A DNA stretch of 39,618 nucleotides from an uncultured Kiritimatiellota bacterium (GCA_934635045.1 CAKTZA010000032.1:1-39618), one strand, 5' to 3'. Counted from the stretch's first letter, positions 9,511-19,141 are shown. Translations and numbers: made by a program. The notes: generated from the letters alone by a model not told the origin.

Positions 9511-9534
9511 AAGAAGATTCACACTGCGCGACAG
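9511..9534 (+). repeat. Left terminal inverted repeat of 750-bp block
   Basis: This 24-base repeat pairs with 10237-10260 in inverted orientation. 21 of 24 positions match, including an unbroken 16-base core TCACACTGCGCGACAG. The match resumes after a 7-base gap with CATTTTG at 9542-9548, mirrored by CAAAATG at 10223-10229. Confidence 0.8.
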
Positions 9535-10236
9535 TCGGCCGCATTTTGGCCCGTCGGCCCGACAGCTCGCCCGCCCCGGCGCTCCGGGAGTCGCACCTGT
9601 CGCCACACGCCAGTCAATCGGACGCGGCAAGCCATTCCCCTCGGCAGGGTGCGCTTCCGCAAGCGAGAAGACCGAGGCGACAGGCGATCCCTTCGCGCCT
9701 CCCGTGCGACTGTCGGCTCCGACGGGCCACGGGCGGCTTGCGCCGCCGCTTCGCGAGGGTCTGCGTCCGTCAGACGAGACGGAAGCATCCGACAAACGGA
9801 GAGGAACGTTGCGTGAGGAGCGGGCGGGACGGCCGAGCGCCGAGCGGAGAGAGACGGGCGGACGCGGCTCGCCGCACGCGCCGCGAAGGACGCGCGGGGC
9901 GAGGAGCCGGCTCCGCGGCGACGAAGCCCCGCACGGGGATTCGCGGATGCGGGCGGCGGGAGCGGACGGACGGCGAACGGCAGCGAGGCCGAGGACGGCC
10001 CGCAAGGCCGAAGGGCCGACGCGACGAACTCGACCAGCAGTCGCCAACGCGGCGCGCTTCGGGGCCGCAGCGGGGCGGACCGCCTGCCGGACGAGGCGGG
10101 TTGGGCAGGACTGCGGCCTGCGGCTGACCTCACGGTCGCCGCACGGCCGCCAGGACGCCCAAGTCGCCCGCCCGGAGGCGGGAGCACCGTTGCCCCGAAG
10201 CGCGCCGCACGTCGGCAAGCGACAAAATGAGAGGTG

Positions 10237-10260
10237 CTGTCGCGCAGTGTGAGGATTCTT
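10237..10260 (-). repeat. Right terminal inverted repeat of 750-bp block
   Basis: This is the inverted partner of 9511-9534; it differs only at three outer positions (GAT versus TCC, read inward). It lies 49 bases before the start codon of the next gene, so it may influence that gene's transcription. Confidence 0.8.
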
Positions 10261-10309
10261 CTGAAGCCACTTTTTGTATCGTAAAAGAAACAAGCAGGAA
10301 CAGATTCGG

Positions 10310-12307
10310 ATGAGGCTGACAAGGACAGTCGTGGCGGTTGCGCTCGCCTTGCTGGGCGGCTCCGCCACGTGCGAGGCTGCGGGGGGCCCGCTGAGGTTTG
10401 GCCGCGCCTGGTCGTCGCACATGGTCGTCCAGCGCGGCGAGCCGGTTCCCTTCGCGGGCTTTGGCGAAACGGGGCGCACGGTGCGCGTCGCGTTCGGCGG
10501 GACGTTCGAGACGGTCGCCGTGGGGGCGGACGGCGCGTGGCGCGTCCAGTTCCCCGCCGTCGGCGCGCCGGGCGGGCCTTACGAGGTCGTCGCGTCCGAC
10601 GGCGCGGCGGAAGTCCGCCTGACGGACGTCCTCGTGGGCGACGTCTGGTTCTGCACGGGGCAGTCGAACGCCTGGTGGCCGCTGGCCCGGTCCGGGAATC
10701 CCGAACGCGAGCTGGCGGCGGCGGACTGCCCGGACATCCGCCTTCTGGACGTGCCGCTGCTCGGGTCGGAGGCGGAGGTGGACGAGCCGCCCTACGTGCG
10801 CGGCTGGACGCGCCTGACGCCGCAGACGGCGCGCGACTTCTCCGCGCTGGCCTTCCATTTCGCGCGAGCCGTGCGCGAGAGGCTGGGCGACGTGCCGATC
10901 GGCCTGGTCGGCGCGGCCTGGCCGGGGCCCCCGATCCGCCACTTCCTGCCGAGCGGACAGCGGGATCCCCAGGTGCTCGCGCGTTCGCGCGACGCGCTGC
11001 GGGCGGCGGCGGACGGCTTTGCGCGGGCCGATGCGGCCATAGCCGAAGCGCGCGCGCTTTTCGGCGACGCGGCGCGGCTGAAGGCGCTTGCGACGGCGTC
11101 CGAGGCGGAAGACGGCGAGCCGGTCTCCCTTCCGGCGGCGGGCGGGCTTGAGCACACGGTCCTGAAGGATTTCGCGGGCATTGCCGCCTTTTCGCGAGAA
11201 GTCGAGGTCCCGGGCGCCTGGACGGGGCGCGACCTGGCCCTCGACCTCGGGCAGTCGGCCTTGCCGTGCGTCATCTTCTTCAATGGCGCGCGCGTGGGCG
11301 CCTCAAAGGCGTGGGACGCGCCCGTGCCGGGCGAGACCGGCGCGCGCCCGTGGCGTTTCCGCGTGCCGGCGGCGGCCGTGAAGGCGGGGTCGAACGCGGT
11401 CACGGCCGTCGTGGGCTGCCGAGACCGGCTCACGTGGTGGGGCGCGTTCAGCGGGACGCTGACGCTCGCGCCGGCGGACGAGCCGCAGGCGGCGTTCTCC
11501 CTCGCGGGCGCGGGCTGGCGCTGCCGCAGAAGTCTTGCGGTCCCGAAGCCGCCGCGCACCTACGGCGGCAGCTGGGGCGCGCGCATCCGTCCGTTCTTCC
11601 GCCTGCCCGTGAAGGGCGTCCTCTTCTACCAGGGCGAGGCGGACGCGCAGGCGCGGCGGGACTGCGCCGCCTATCTCGCCGACCTCTCGCGGCTCGTCAG
11701 CCTCTTGCGCGCGGGCTGGGGGCGTCCCGACCTGCCGTTCTACGGCGTGCAGCTGGCGAACCACGAGCCGCATCGCGCGGACGAGACGTGGAGCGAGATC
11801 CGCGAGGCGCAGCGGCTCGCGTCCGTGCAGATTCCCGGCGTCGGCTTCGCGTGCTCGATCGACATCGGCAGCCGGCGCGACATCCACCCGCCGGACAAGC
11901 GCGAGCAGGGGCGCCGCCTCGCGCGGCAGGCGCTGGCGAAGACGTATGGCTGCCGGGACGTCGTGGCGGACGGCCCCCAGGCCGTGCGCGTGGAGGCGGA
12001 AGGCCGGACGGCGATCGTCGCGTTCGCGCCGCCGCCCGCGCGGCCCTCGCAGCCGGGCGGCGCGCTGCCGGGGTTCGAGGCGCAGGACGCCTCGGGGGCG
12101 TGGCACGCGGCGGAGGCGGCGTTCGCGGACGGCGGGCGCGTCCGCGTGACGGCGCCGTTCGGGATTTCCGGCGTGCGCTACCTGTGGCGGAACTTCCCGG
12201 AGCCGGGCGCCGCGATCTTCGGCGCGACCGGGCTTCCGGCCGGGCCGTTCCGGGTCGAGGGCCTGGGCAGAGACGAGGACTTGAAGAAAGGATGCACTGG
12301 CAAATGA
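10310..12307 (+). CDS. Secreted sialate O-acetylesterase-like SGNH esterase
   Basis: 665 residues with signal peptide MRLTRTVVAVALALLGGSA. The ATG at 10310 is chosen because AGGA lies 10 bases upstream and it gives a clean signal peptide; an in-frame TTG at 10274 would add a charged leader. The protein has the SASA/SIAE layout: an N-terminal beta domain, GQSN with nucleophile Ser119, a central jelly-roll insertion (about 280-400), FYQGEAD, and the catalytic Asp-Ile-His in RRDIHPPDK (His526). This family removes O-acetyl groups from sialic acids or plant polysaccharides such as xylan; the native substrate cannot be told here. The gene overlaps the next one by ATGA, so the esterase and glycosidase are made together. 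Confidence 0.87.
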   Translation: MRLTRTVVAVALALLGGSATCEAAGGPLRFGRAWSSHMVVQRGEPVPFAGFGETGRTVRVAFGGTFETVAVGADGAWRVQFPAVGAPGGPYEVVASDGAAEVRLTDVLVGDVWFCTGQSNAWWPLARSGNPERELAAADCPDIRLLDVPLLGSEAEVDEPPYVRGWTRLTPQTARDFSALAFHFARAVRERLGDVPIGLVGAAWPGPPIRHFLPSGQRDPQVLARSRDALRAAADGFARADAAIAEARALFGDAARLKALATASEAEDGEPVSLPAAGGLEHTVLKDFAGIAAFSREVEVPGAWTGRDLALDLGQSALPCVIFFNGARVGASKAWDAPVPGETGARPWRFRVPAAAVKAGSNAVTAVVGCRDRLTWWGAFSGTLTLAPADEPQAAFSLAGAGWRCRRSLAVPKPPRTYGGSWGARIRPFFRLPVKGVLFYQGEADAQARRDCAAYLADLSRLVSLLRAGWGRPDLPFYGVQLANHEPHRADETWSEIREAQRLASVQIPGVGFACSIDIGSRRDIHPPDKREQGRRLARQALAKTYGCRDVVADGPQAVRVEAEGRTAIVAFAPPPARPSQPGGALPGFEAQDASGAWHAAEAAFADGGRVRVTAPFGISGVRYLWRNFPEPGAAIFGATGLPAGPFRVEGLGRDEDLKKGCTGK

Positions 12308-15300
12308 GAAGAATGAGAGCTGTCCGCGTGATGGGCGCGGCCTGTGCGCTGGCCGTCTGCGCGTGGGCGCCGTGCGGCGCGGCAGACGAGGAGGCGCTGG
12401 CGGCGCGGGACTTGCGCGGCTATGGCCTGACACGGGCGTCGCGGCACGGGAACGTGACCGTCGTCACGGCGGAGACGCCCGAGAAGGCCCTCCTGTGGGC
12501 GGCGCGCTACGACCACGTCTACGCGGCGCACCGCGCCCGCCCCGGCGTCTACCGCCTGCCGGGCGGCGGGTGGACGAAGATTGGCGTCGAGGGGCGCGAG
12601 TTCCGCGTCGCGTATTCGGACGGCGAGCCGAAGGGCTCCTTCGCGGGGACGCTTCCCGGCGTGCCGTTCTACCTGAACGCCTGGGACGACCATGCCTTCC
12701 GCTTCTACTACCGCGAGCGGATGACGCCGCCGAGCGCGAATCCGGCCGAGCGCTATGGGCTGCCGTGGGAGACGTACGATCCGCTGCCGGAGTTCGGCTT
12801 CGCCGAGACGAATGGCGCGGCCGGGCTGGTCTTCTGGATGAACGGCCACTTCTGCGACACGGCGAAGGGGCTGGATGACCGAAACGGCTGGCTGTGGGCG
12901 AAGCGGCTGGCCGAGTCGCATGGGCTGCCAATCGTGCTCAACACGAACGGCTCGACGCCGGCGGGCGTATTGGACGACTTCCGAGAGGATCAGGAGACGG
13001 GTGCGCCGGACTACCTTGGCGGCTATCACGGCGTCGGGTCGGAGCATTCGGTTGGCGAGCCCTTCCTCAGCTGGGCGAGCGAACGGGGGCGGGAGGACTT
13101 GCTCGCGACGCTGGCGAACGGCCTGCGCGAATGCAACTCGTCCAACGTGGTCGACTTCCTCGAGCCATGCGGCGAGCTGAGCCACGGCGCGTTCACGCCG
13201 TTCATCGAGTACGGGCCGCTGGCCGACGCCTCCTACCGAAAGTACCTGAAGGGGAAATACGGCACGGCGGCGGCCGTCGCCGCGCGGTGGAAGGACGCGT
13301 CGGTGAAGTCCTGGGCGGACGTGCGGCTGCCCGAGATCGCGGAATTCGCGGGGTTCGGCCCGGACGCGATCGACCTGAAGGGCACATGGCGGCGCCGTCC
13401 CGTCGGCGCGACAGGCGAGTGGAGCCGGGTCGAGATGCCGGGTCACCAGCTCGCGGCGTTCCTGCCGAAGGAGGCCGCCGTCTACCGCCGGGCGTTCGAC
13501 CTTCCGGCGCGGGCGAAGGCCGGCGCGCGCACGTGGCTGTACGTGTGGGACCTGTCGAAGACGGCGTTCGCGCGCGTCGGCGTCCGGGTCAACGGCACGT
13601 CGTTCGAGAGCTTCGTGCCGCACGGCAGCGTCCACTGGATGGTGCGCGAGGTGACGGACGCGCTGCGGCCGGGGCGCAACGGCGTCGAGCTGACGCTGCC
13701 GGACGGAAAGTGCTGCTACAAGGTCTACCTCACGCACGAGGAGCCGAAAGCGTACCCGTACTTCGGCGAAGGGGGGAACGCGCGCTGGATCGACTTCTGC
13801 GGCTGGCAGGAGTGGTCGCGCGTGCAGACGGTGCGCCGGGGGCTTGACCGCCTGCGCGCAGTCGAGCCGGACAAGGGCATCGTCTCGATGGCGCCGATGA
13901 CCTACCTGACGCCGCTGCGCGAGATCGCGGCGGCGTACGGCGCGCGCTTCCACGACACGGGCGGCATGGCGGCGTTCTGGTGGGAGCTGCTGCCGATGCT
14001 GATGCGCTCGAAGGGGCTGCCGTTCTCGCTGGAGCCGGGCGGCCCCGCCCACGACCGCGAGGGATTCCGGCGCATGACGAACTTCTACATGGCGGAGGGC
14101 GTGAACGCGATCCACTACTTCATCCACGTCGGATGCGTGTCGTGGCACCCCGAAATCGCCGCCGAGTACGTCCGGCGCCTGCCCGCGCTGAAGATGCTGG
14201 GGCGGATGACGCCGCCCGAGGCGGAGCTCGCGATGGTCGTCGATTCCGGCGTCAACCACGCGATGGGCTTCCCGTGGCGCACGGACGTCGCGAGCGCGTA
14301 TCCATCCGGCTACATGACCTGGCGGTTCGCCGCGACGCTTGGCGACAGCTTCCAGCTGGACGCGGTGACGCCGTGCGACTTCGCGGACGGGAATGCGTCC
14401 CGCTACAGGTGCCTCGTCGATGCGAACAACACGCTGATGGACGCCGCACAGGTTGCGGGCATCGAACGCTACGTGCGTGGCGGCGGCACGTATGTCGCGA
14501 TGTTCCAGTCGGGCCGCCACACGCCGCGCGCCCCCGACCGCTGGGCGCTCAAGGGCCTGGCCGGCGTCGAGCCGGACGGGATGTCCGTCTACGCGACGGA
14601 GGCGGACGCGAACGGCATCCCGAGCATCGTCTGCAAGGGGCCGTTCGCGCAGGTGCGCTGCGAGAAGGGAACGGGCGCGGACGACGTGCCGGACAGCTTC
14701 CGGGCGGACGGCGTCCGCTATCGGGTGACGGATCCGGCGGTCGAGACGGTCTGGCGCTGGGAGGACGGCGCGCCCGCCGTCACGGTCCGCCGCGTCGGCA
14801 AGGGCCGCTTCGTGTCGTTCGGCATCCGCCCGCACAGCCTCTACGAAGGGGTCGAGTGGCGGGCGCTGCGTCAGCTGCTGAAGGAACTCGGCGTGCGCGA
14901 GAAGCCGATCGCGATGACGGGCGGACGCGGCTTCGCGCGACACTACGTGACGACGGACGGGCTGTACGACGTCTGGTACGCCGACACGGAGAGGGCGCGC
15001 GACTACGCGGTCTCCTTCCGCGACGGGAAGGCGCGGGACGTCACGGACGTGCTGACCGGGAAGCCGATGGCGATGAAGGGCCATTTTGAAGACAACGACT
15101 TCGTGATGGGCACGTCGCTGCGTGGCGCGAACGAACGCGCGGCCTGGCACTGGGTGAAGAACCAGTTCGGCTGGTGGCAGGGCGGTCCGCGCGCGCGTCG
15201 CGCCGACGCCGCGCCGCCGTCCGAGCCGGCGGGCGCGCGCCATCCCGACGTGCTGCCGCTGACGGACGGCTGGCGCACGGCCGACGGCACGGCGGCGGCG

Positions 15301-16020
15301 GTCGCCCCGCGCGTGGTCGGACTGGACGATGCGCCGGAGGCTTATGCGCTTTCGCGCACGTTCACCGTGCCGGCGGACTGGACGGACGGCGACGTCGAGC
15401 TGTGGGCGGTCGGCATGTACCCGTTCCTGTTCGTGCGGGCGGAGCTGTCCGTGCGGCTGGACGGACGCGAGATCCGCCGCCCGCTGCGCGAAGGCGTCTG
15501 CGGACTCGCCCTGCCGGTGAAGGCCGGCGAGACGCATGTGCTGGAGCTGTCCGTCCGGGGGGATGCGCATCCGCGCGTGCGCGGCTTCGGCGGCCCGGCC
15601 TACCTCTACCGCCGTCCGCGCCCGGCGCGGACGCTTGACCTCGCCGGCGACTGGGACGCGCTGACGGACTTCACGGGATCGGCGACGCGGCCGGTCACGC
15701 TGCCGGGCCAGTACGCGGGGGCGCTCGCCTTCCGTCGCCGTGTCGCCGTGCCGGCGGACTGGAAGGGCCTTCGCGTGCGCATCGACTTCACGAGCCGCGG
15801 CGACCGCCTCTTGGGCGCGATCGTCAACGGACGCTACGTCCGGCGGCATCACCACCGCTTCGGCGACCGCACCGACCTCGACGTCACGCCGTTCGTCCGC
15901 TTCGGCGAAGAGAACGAGATCGTCCTCGTCGGCAACGGCGATCCGAAGCAGACGGGAACGGTCGAGTCCGTCCGCCTGACGGCGCGCCCGGCGCCGGAAA
16001 AGCAGGAGAACGCGAAATGA
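12304..16020 (+). CDS. Large secreted GH-A-like glycoside hydrolase, paralogue C
   Basis: 1238 residues. ATG 12304 overlaps the previous TGA (ATGA), with AAAGGA 11 bases upstream. ATG 12292 is in frame but has no spacing to the Shine-Dalgarno sequence. The signal peptide ends near CGAADEE. Domains run: family N-terminal module; GH42-like barrel with presumed acid/base Glu291 (EPCGEL) and nucleophile Glu577 (FSLEPGG); a jelly roll inserted between them from DLKGTW (about 358); an A4-like domain (VVDSGVNHA to GGGTYVAMFQSG, about 644-760); two C-terminal jelly rolls (about 983-1238). RRHHHRFG near residue 1182 and the following TDxDVT and RFGEEN match the copy at 5684. It is coupled to an esterase gene on each side. 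Confidence 0.75.
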   Translation: MRRMRAVRVMGAACALAVCAWAPCGAADEEALAARDLRGYGLTRASRHGNVTVVTAETPEKALLWAARYDHVYAAHRARPGVYRLPGGGWTKIGVEGREFRVAYSDGEPKGSFAGTLPGVPFYLNAWDDHAFRFYYRERMTPPSANPAERYGLPWETYDPLPEFGFAETNGAAGLVFWMNGHFCDTAKGLDDRNGWLWAKRLAESHGLPIVLNTNGSTPAGVLDDFREDQETGAPDYLGGYHGVGSEHSVGEPFLSWASERGREDLLATLANGLRECNSSNVVDFLEPCGELSHGAFTPFIEYGPLADASYRKYLKGKYGTAAAVAARWKDASVKSWADVRLPEIAEFAGFGPDAIDLKGTWRRRPVGATGEWSRVEMPGHQLAAFLPKEAAVYRRAFDLPARAKAGARTWLYVWDLSKTAFARVGVRVNGTSFESFVPHGSVHWMVREVTDALRPGRNGVELTLPDGKCCYKVYLTHEEPKAYPYFGEGGNARWIDFCGWQEWSRVQTVRRGLDRLRAVEPDKGIVSMAPMTYLTPLREIAAAYGARFHDTGGMAAFWWELLPMLMRSKGLPFSLEPGGPAHDREGFRRMTNFYMAEGVNAIHYFIHVGCVSWHPEIAAEYVRRLPALKMLGRMTPPEAELAMVVDSGVNHAMGFPWRTDVASAYPSGYMTWRFAATLGDSFQLDAVTPCDFADGNASRYRCLVDANNTLMDAAQVAGIERYVRGGGTYVAMFQSGRHTPRAPDRWALKGLAGVEPDGMSVYATEADANGIPSIVCKGPFAQVRCEKGTGADDVPDSFRADGVRYRVTDPAVETVWRWEDGAPAVTVRRVGKGRFVSFGIRPHSLYEGVEWRALRQLLKELGVREKPIAMTGGRGFARHYVTTDGLYDVWYADTERARDYAVSFRDGKARDVTDVLTGKPMAMKGHFEDNDFVMGTSLRGANERAAWHWVKNQFGWWQGGPRARRADAAPPSEPAGARHPDVLPLTDGWRTADGTAAAVAPRVVGLDDAPEAYALSRTFTVPADWTDGDVELWAVGMYPFLFVRAELSVRLDGREIRRPLREGVCGLALPVKAGETHVLELSVRGDAHPRVRGFGGPAYLYRRPRPARTLDLAGDWDALTDFTGSATRPVTLPGQYAGALAFRRRVAVPADWKGLRVRIDFTSRGDRLLGAIVNGRYVRRHHHRFGDRTDLDVTPFVRFGEENEIVLVGNGDPKQTGTVESVRLTARPAPEKQENAK

Positions 16021-19000
16021 GAACAGGCGTCGGAATCCTTTTGGCAGGCGCCCTGGCGCTGTCCGCGCCGGCGGAGCCGTTTCGCGCGGGTGACCGCGTC
16101 TGCTTCTTCGGCGACTCGATTACGCATGGCGGCGTCTGGCATCGCAACGTCATCCTCTACTACGTGACGCGCTTCCCGGATCGCGACGTCGCGTTCATGA
16201 ACTCCGGTTCGGGCGGCGACAACGCCGCGAACGCGCTGAAGGTGCGGCTGGAGCCGGATGTCGTGGCGCGCAAGCCGACCGATGTCGTCGTCATGTTCGG
16301 CATGAACGACTTCGGCTTCCGCGAATACGGCACGAACGCGACGCCCGCGCAGGTCGCCCGGCAGGCGCAAAGGCTGTCCGAATACGCGCGGAACATGGAC
16401 CTGCTCGTCGCCGGCCTGAGGCGCCGCCTGCCGGGCGTTCGCCTGTGCCTGATGACGCCGACGCCGTTTGACGACGCGGCCCTCTACGGCAAGCCCGTCA
16501 ACGAGCACCTGGGCGCCAACGGAGGCCTCACGTGCGCGGCCGACATCGTGGCGCGGCTGGCCGGTCGTGCGGGCGCGACGCTCGTCGATCTGAACGCCGC
16601 CGTCAAGGACTATTACCGACGCGTGCGCGCGTCCGACGACCGGGCCGTCTTCGCGGCCGACCGGATCCACCCGGACGCGGCGACGCACTTCATGATGGCG
16701 CATCGGTTCCTCGAGGCGCAGAACGCGCCGCGCGTCGTCTCGGACATCATGCTGCAGGACGGCCGCGCCGTCGGCGTCCGCAACGCCGCCGTCTCGGACA
16801 TCTCGTGGTCAGACGGGACGGTCTCGTTCAAGGTCCTGGAGAAGTCCCTCCCGTGGCCGGTCGGACCGGAAGAGGGACGCGGAGGGGAGCTTGTCCGTGC
16901 GGCCGCCGCCGACTTCAACGGGGAAACGCTGGCGTTTGCGGGCCTCGCAGACGGAGACTGGACGCTCACGATCGACGGGGACAGGATCTGCACGGCGTCC
17001 GCGCGCCAGTGGGCGATCGGCGTCGATCTCGGCGGCAACGCCCAGACGCCGCAGTATCGTCAGGCGCTGGACGTCTGGCGCGAGACGAAGCGCCTGCATG
17101 AGCGCATGGGGCAGGTCCAGGCGGACAACGTCCTGTTCATCCGCAGCGCCGCCGCGCAGATGCGGCAGCAGGGAATGGACCCGTCTTCGCCGGAAGACCG
17201 GGCGCGCTATCTCACGGAATGGCTTCCGAAGGCCCAGCCGTGGGACGTGGCGAAGATGAGGAACGCGATGCAGGAATGGGACGCGAACGACCGGCTCATC
17301 CGGGACGTGGACGCGTTCTGGCCCAGGCTGCGGGCGCTGGCGACGCCGCGTCCGCACCGCTATGCGCTGACGCGCGAGGCGTCCAAAGCCGGGGGCGGGC
17401 TGGATCTTGCCTGGGCAGGCGGCGACCTCCGGCTCGTCGACGCCGCGCGCGGCGAGACGCTGTTCCGCATTCCCGAAGGGCGACTCATGACGCCGTCCTT
17501 CGCGGCGGATGCGCGGGCGACGGTCGTGCAGGAGCCGGACGGCGTACGCATCGTCTATTCGCATCCGTCGCTCGTCTCGGGCGAAGTCCGGCTGAAGAAA
17601 GTCGCGACGGGCCTTTCCCTCGCCGCAGCCTTCGCGCCGAAGGATGACGTCGTCCTCAACCGGCTGAACGTCTTCCCGAAGGGGACGACGACGGCGTGCT
17701 ACGAAATCAAGAACTTCAAGAACATCCATGCGACGTCCGCCGTCTGGCCGCAGGTCCTCCTGGGCGGCGAGGCCTTCGCCATCAACACCTACTCGAAGGA
17801 CTGGCAGTTCGCGCCGCACCCGACGGCGATGCTCTTCACGCGCAATCCCGCGCAAGTCCTCGTCGGCGCGACGTGCGCGCCCGTCGGCGGGTACGGCCTG
17901 TACGCGGAAGGGGCGAAAAGCGAGATCGACGCCTTTTACCTTGACTACGGTCCGGACGCGTGGGGCTGGCGCATCAAGGCGGGTGAGACGTGGACGAGCC
18001 CCGAATTCCGCATCGTCCTCGACCACTCGAACGACCCGTTCCGCGCGTGGGCGAATTTCGGCGACGTGCTGGTCCGGGAGGGGCTCGTCCCGGATCCGGC
18101 GAAGCGTCCGTTCGTTCCCTGGCACCACGACAACGTCTACTGCATGTGGCACGACCAGACGCTGCTGTCGGGCTACATCCCGGACGCCGACCTCAAGAAG
18201 CAGAGCGAGGCGAACCCCTCCGTCCGCAGCAAGAGCTGGATTGTCCTGACGGACAGGCTCGTGCGCGACGCGGCGGACATCATCGAACGCGAGCGGCTGC
18301 CGTTCAGGACGATCCTCATCGACGGCGGATGGATGCTGAACACGATGGACTTCCGCGCGGCGCCCGACCGCTTCCCGGACTTCCGCAGGCTGGTGGACGA
18401 CCTGCACGCGCGGGGCTTCAAGGTCGTCGTCTGGTGGACGTGGAGCGAGATCCGCGACGCGGGCTGCGAAAAGGCGATCGGCGTGAAGAACACCATGCTT
18501 GACGGCAAGCGCAACTGCCACGGCCGGATGATGGCGGACTTCTCGAAGAGAAGCGCGCAGGAGGAGTACCTCAAGCCCCTCATGCGGCGGCTCTTCTCGT
18601 CCGAGCCCGGCTGCTACGACCTCGACGGCGTGAAGACGGACTACCAGGCCGACAAGATACACCCCGAACTCCCGGCGGAAGACCCGTCCTGGCGCGGCGA
18701 GGAGAACTACTTCCGGCGCCTTTACGCGCTGTTCACGTCCGAGATGAAGCGGTACAAGCCGGACGCCTGCCACATCGGCTGCGCGGGGAACTACTTCCTC
18801 GCGGAGTACATCGACATGAACCGCACGTATGACGTCTCGACGGACAACCCCGAAGAGCATGAGAACCGCGCGAAGATGCTGGCGGCGACCGCGCCGGGCG
18901 CCCAGCCCGTCTGGGACCTGCCCTCGTGGACGGCGGGCAACTGGCCGGACTACGTGGCGGCCTTGCGCCGCCGCGACGAGCCTGTGCACATCGGCCGGCT

Positions 19001-19091
19001 CTTCAAGACGCGCGACGAAGACGGCGTGCGCGACGTCGGCCCGGACGATTTCGCCCGCTACCGGCAGCTCGCCCCGGCGCCAGGACGCTGA
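16017..19091 (+). CDS. SGNH esterase fused to a clan GH-D (GH36/GH31-like) glycosidase
   Basis: 1024 residues with signal peptide MRTGVGILLAGALALSAPAEP. Start and previous stop overlap (ATGA), with AGGAG 8 bases upstream. The N-terminal part is a GDSL/SGNH hydrolase: FGDSIT (Ser34), the SGGDN block, FGMND, and Asp215/His218 in DRIHPD. A helical region (about 340-450) follows, then a beta-sandwich (about 450-690) and a TIM barrel. The barrel carries ILIDGGW, VVVWWTWSEI and LDGVKTDYQ, where Asp875 fits the K-x-D nucleophile of clan GH-D. Asp939 or Asp943 in YDVSTDN may be the acid/base. The usual GH36 C-terminal beta domain is missing; the protein ends just after the barrel. It probably deacylates and cleaves an alpha-linked sugar on one chain. 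Confidence 0.8.
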   Translation: MRTGVGILLAGALALSAPAEPFRAGDRVCFFGDSITHGGVWHRNVILYYVTRFPDRDVAFMNSGSGGDNAANALKVRLEPDVVARKPTDVVVMFGMNDFGFREYGTNATPAQVARQAQRLSEYARNMDLLVAGLRRRLPGVRLCLMTPTPFDDAALYGKPVNEHLGANGGLTCAADIVARLAGRAGATLVDLNAAVKDYYRRVRASDDRAVFAADRIHPDAATHFMMAHRFLEAQNAPRVVSDIMLQDGRAVGVRNAAVSDISWSDGTVSFKVLEKSLPWPVGPEEGRGGELVRAAAADFNGETLAFAGLADGDWTLTIDGDRICTASARQWAIGVDLGGNAQTPQYRQALDVWRETKRLHERMGQVQADNVLFIRSAAAQMRQQGMDPSSPEDRARYLTEWLPKAQPWDVAKMRNAMQEWDANDRLIRDVDAFWPRLRALATPRPHRYALTREASKAGGGLDLAWAGGDLRLVDAARGETLFRIPEGRLMTPSFAADARATVVQEPDGVRIVYSHPSLVSGEVRLKKVATGLSLAAAFAPKDDVVLNRLNVFPKGTTTACYEIKNFKNIHATSAVWPQVLLGGEAFAINTYSKDWQFAPHPTAMLFTRNPAQVLVGATCAPVGGYGLYAEGAKSEIDAFYLDYGPDAWGWRIKAGETWTSPEFRIVLDHSNDPFRAWANFGDVLVREGLVPDPAKRPFVPWHHDNVYCMWHDQTLLSGYIPDADLKKQSEANPSVRSKSWIVLTDRLVRDAADIIERERLPFRTILIDGGWMLNTMDFRAAPDRFPDFRRLVDDLHARGFKVVVWWTWSEIRDAGCEKAIGVKNTMLDGKRNCHGRMMADFSKRSAQEEYLKPLMRRLFSSEPGCYDLDGVKTDYQADKIHPELPAEDPSWRGEENYFRRLYALFTSEMKRYKPDACHIGCAGNYFLAEYIDMNRTYDVSTDNPEEHENRAKMLAATAPGAQPVWDLPSWTAGNWPDYVAALRRRDEPVHIGRLFKTRDEDGVRDVGPDDFARYRQLAPAPGR

Positions 19092-19141
19092 CGGTACATG
19101 ACGGCGGTTGGGCATTCGGGCGTCGATGGGCGCCTGTGCGC

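Larger units (their letters stand above)
9511..10260. mobile_element. 750-bp non-coding block with inverted-repeat ends (MITE-like)
   Basis: The 828 bp between the stop at 9481 and the ATG at 10310 hold no credible gene; open frames here give only Arg/Ala/Gly/Pro-rich low-complexity translations. The block is bounded by 24-bp inverted repeats and is full of strong GC hairpins: GGCGGC-ttgc-GCCGCC at 9732-9747, CCGTC-agacga-GACGG at 9767-9782, the 12-bp palindrome GGAGCCGGCTCC at 9903-9914, and CCCGCC-cgga-GGCGGG near 10165. No transposase lies inside, so it looks like a non-autonomous element. A target-site duplication is not clear; GAT on both sides of the TCACACTG core is possible but weak. 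A structured non-coding RNA is the main alternative. Confidence 0.6.

Noticed and set aside
5462..9544. Minus-strand open frame of 1360 codons opposite the hydrolase at 5684
   Set aside because: Its translation is Arg/Ala/Val/His-rich with no domain, start context or signal. It arises because high GC at third codon positions removes stops from the antisense frame. Similar frames at 2290-4362, 12178-15855, 16809-19289 and 19003-22026 were rejected for the same reason.
9519..10322. Possible protein in the 750-bp block (several open frames on both strands)
   Set aside because: All translations are low-complexity Arg/Ala/Pro/Gly with no ribosome-binding site. The block's ends and hairpins explain it better as a non-coding element.
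11266..12303. Apparent 5' extension of the hydrolase at 12304
   Set aside because: The extension overlaps the esterase gene in another frame, is Arg/Gly/Ala-rich, and would bury a clear signal peptide inside the protein.
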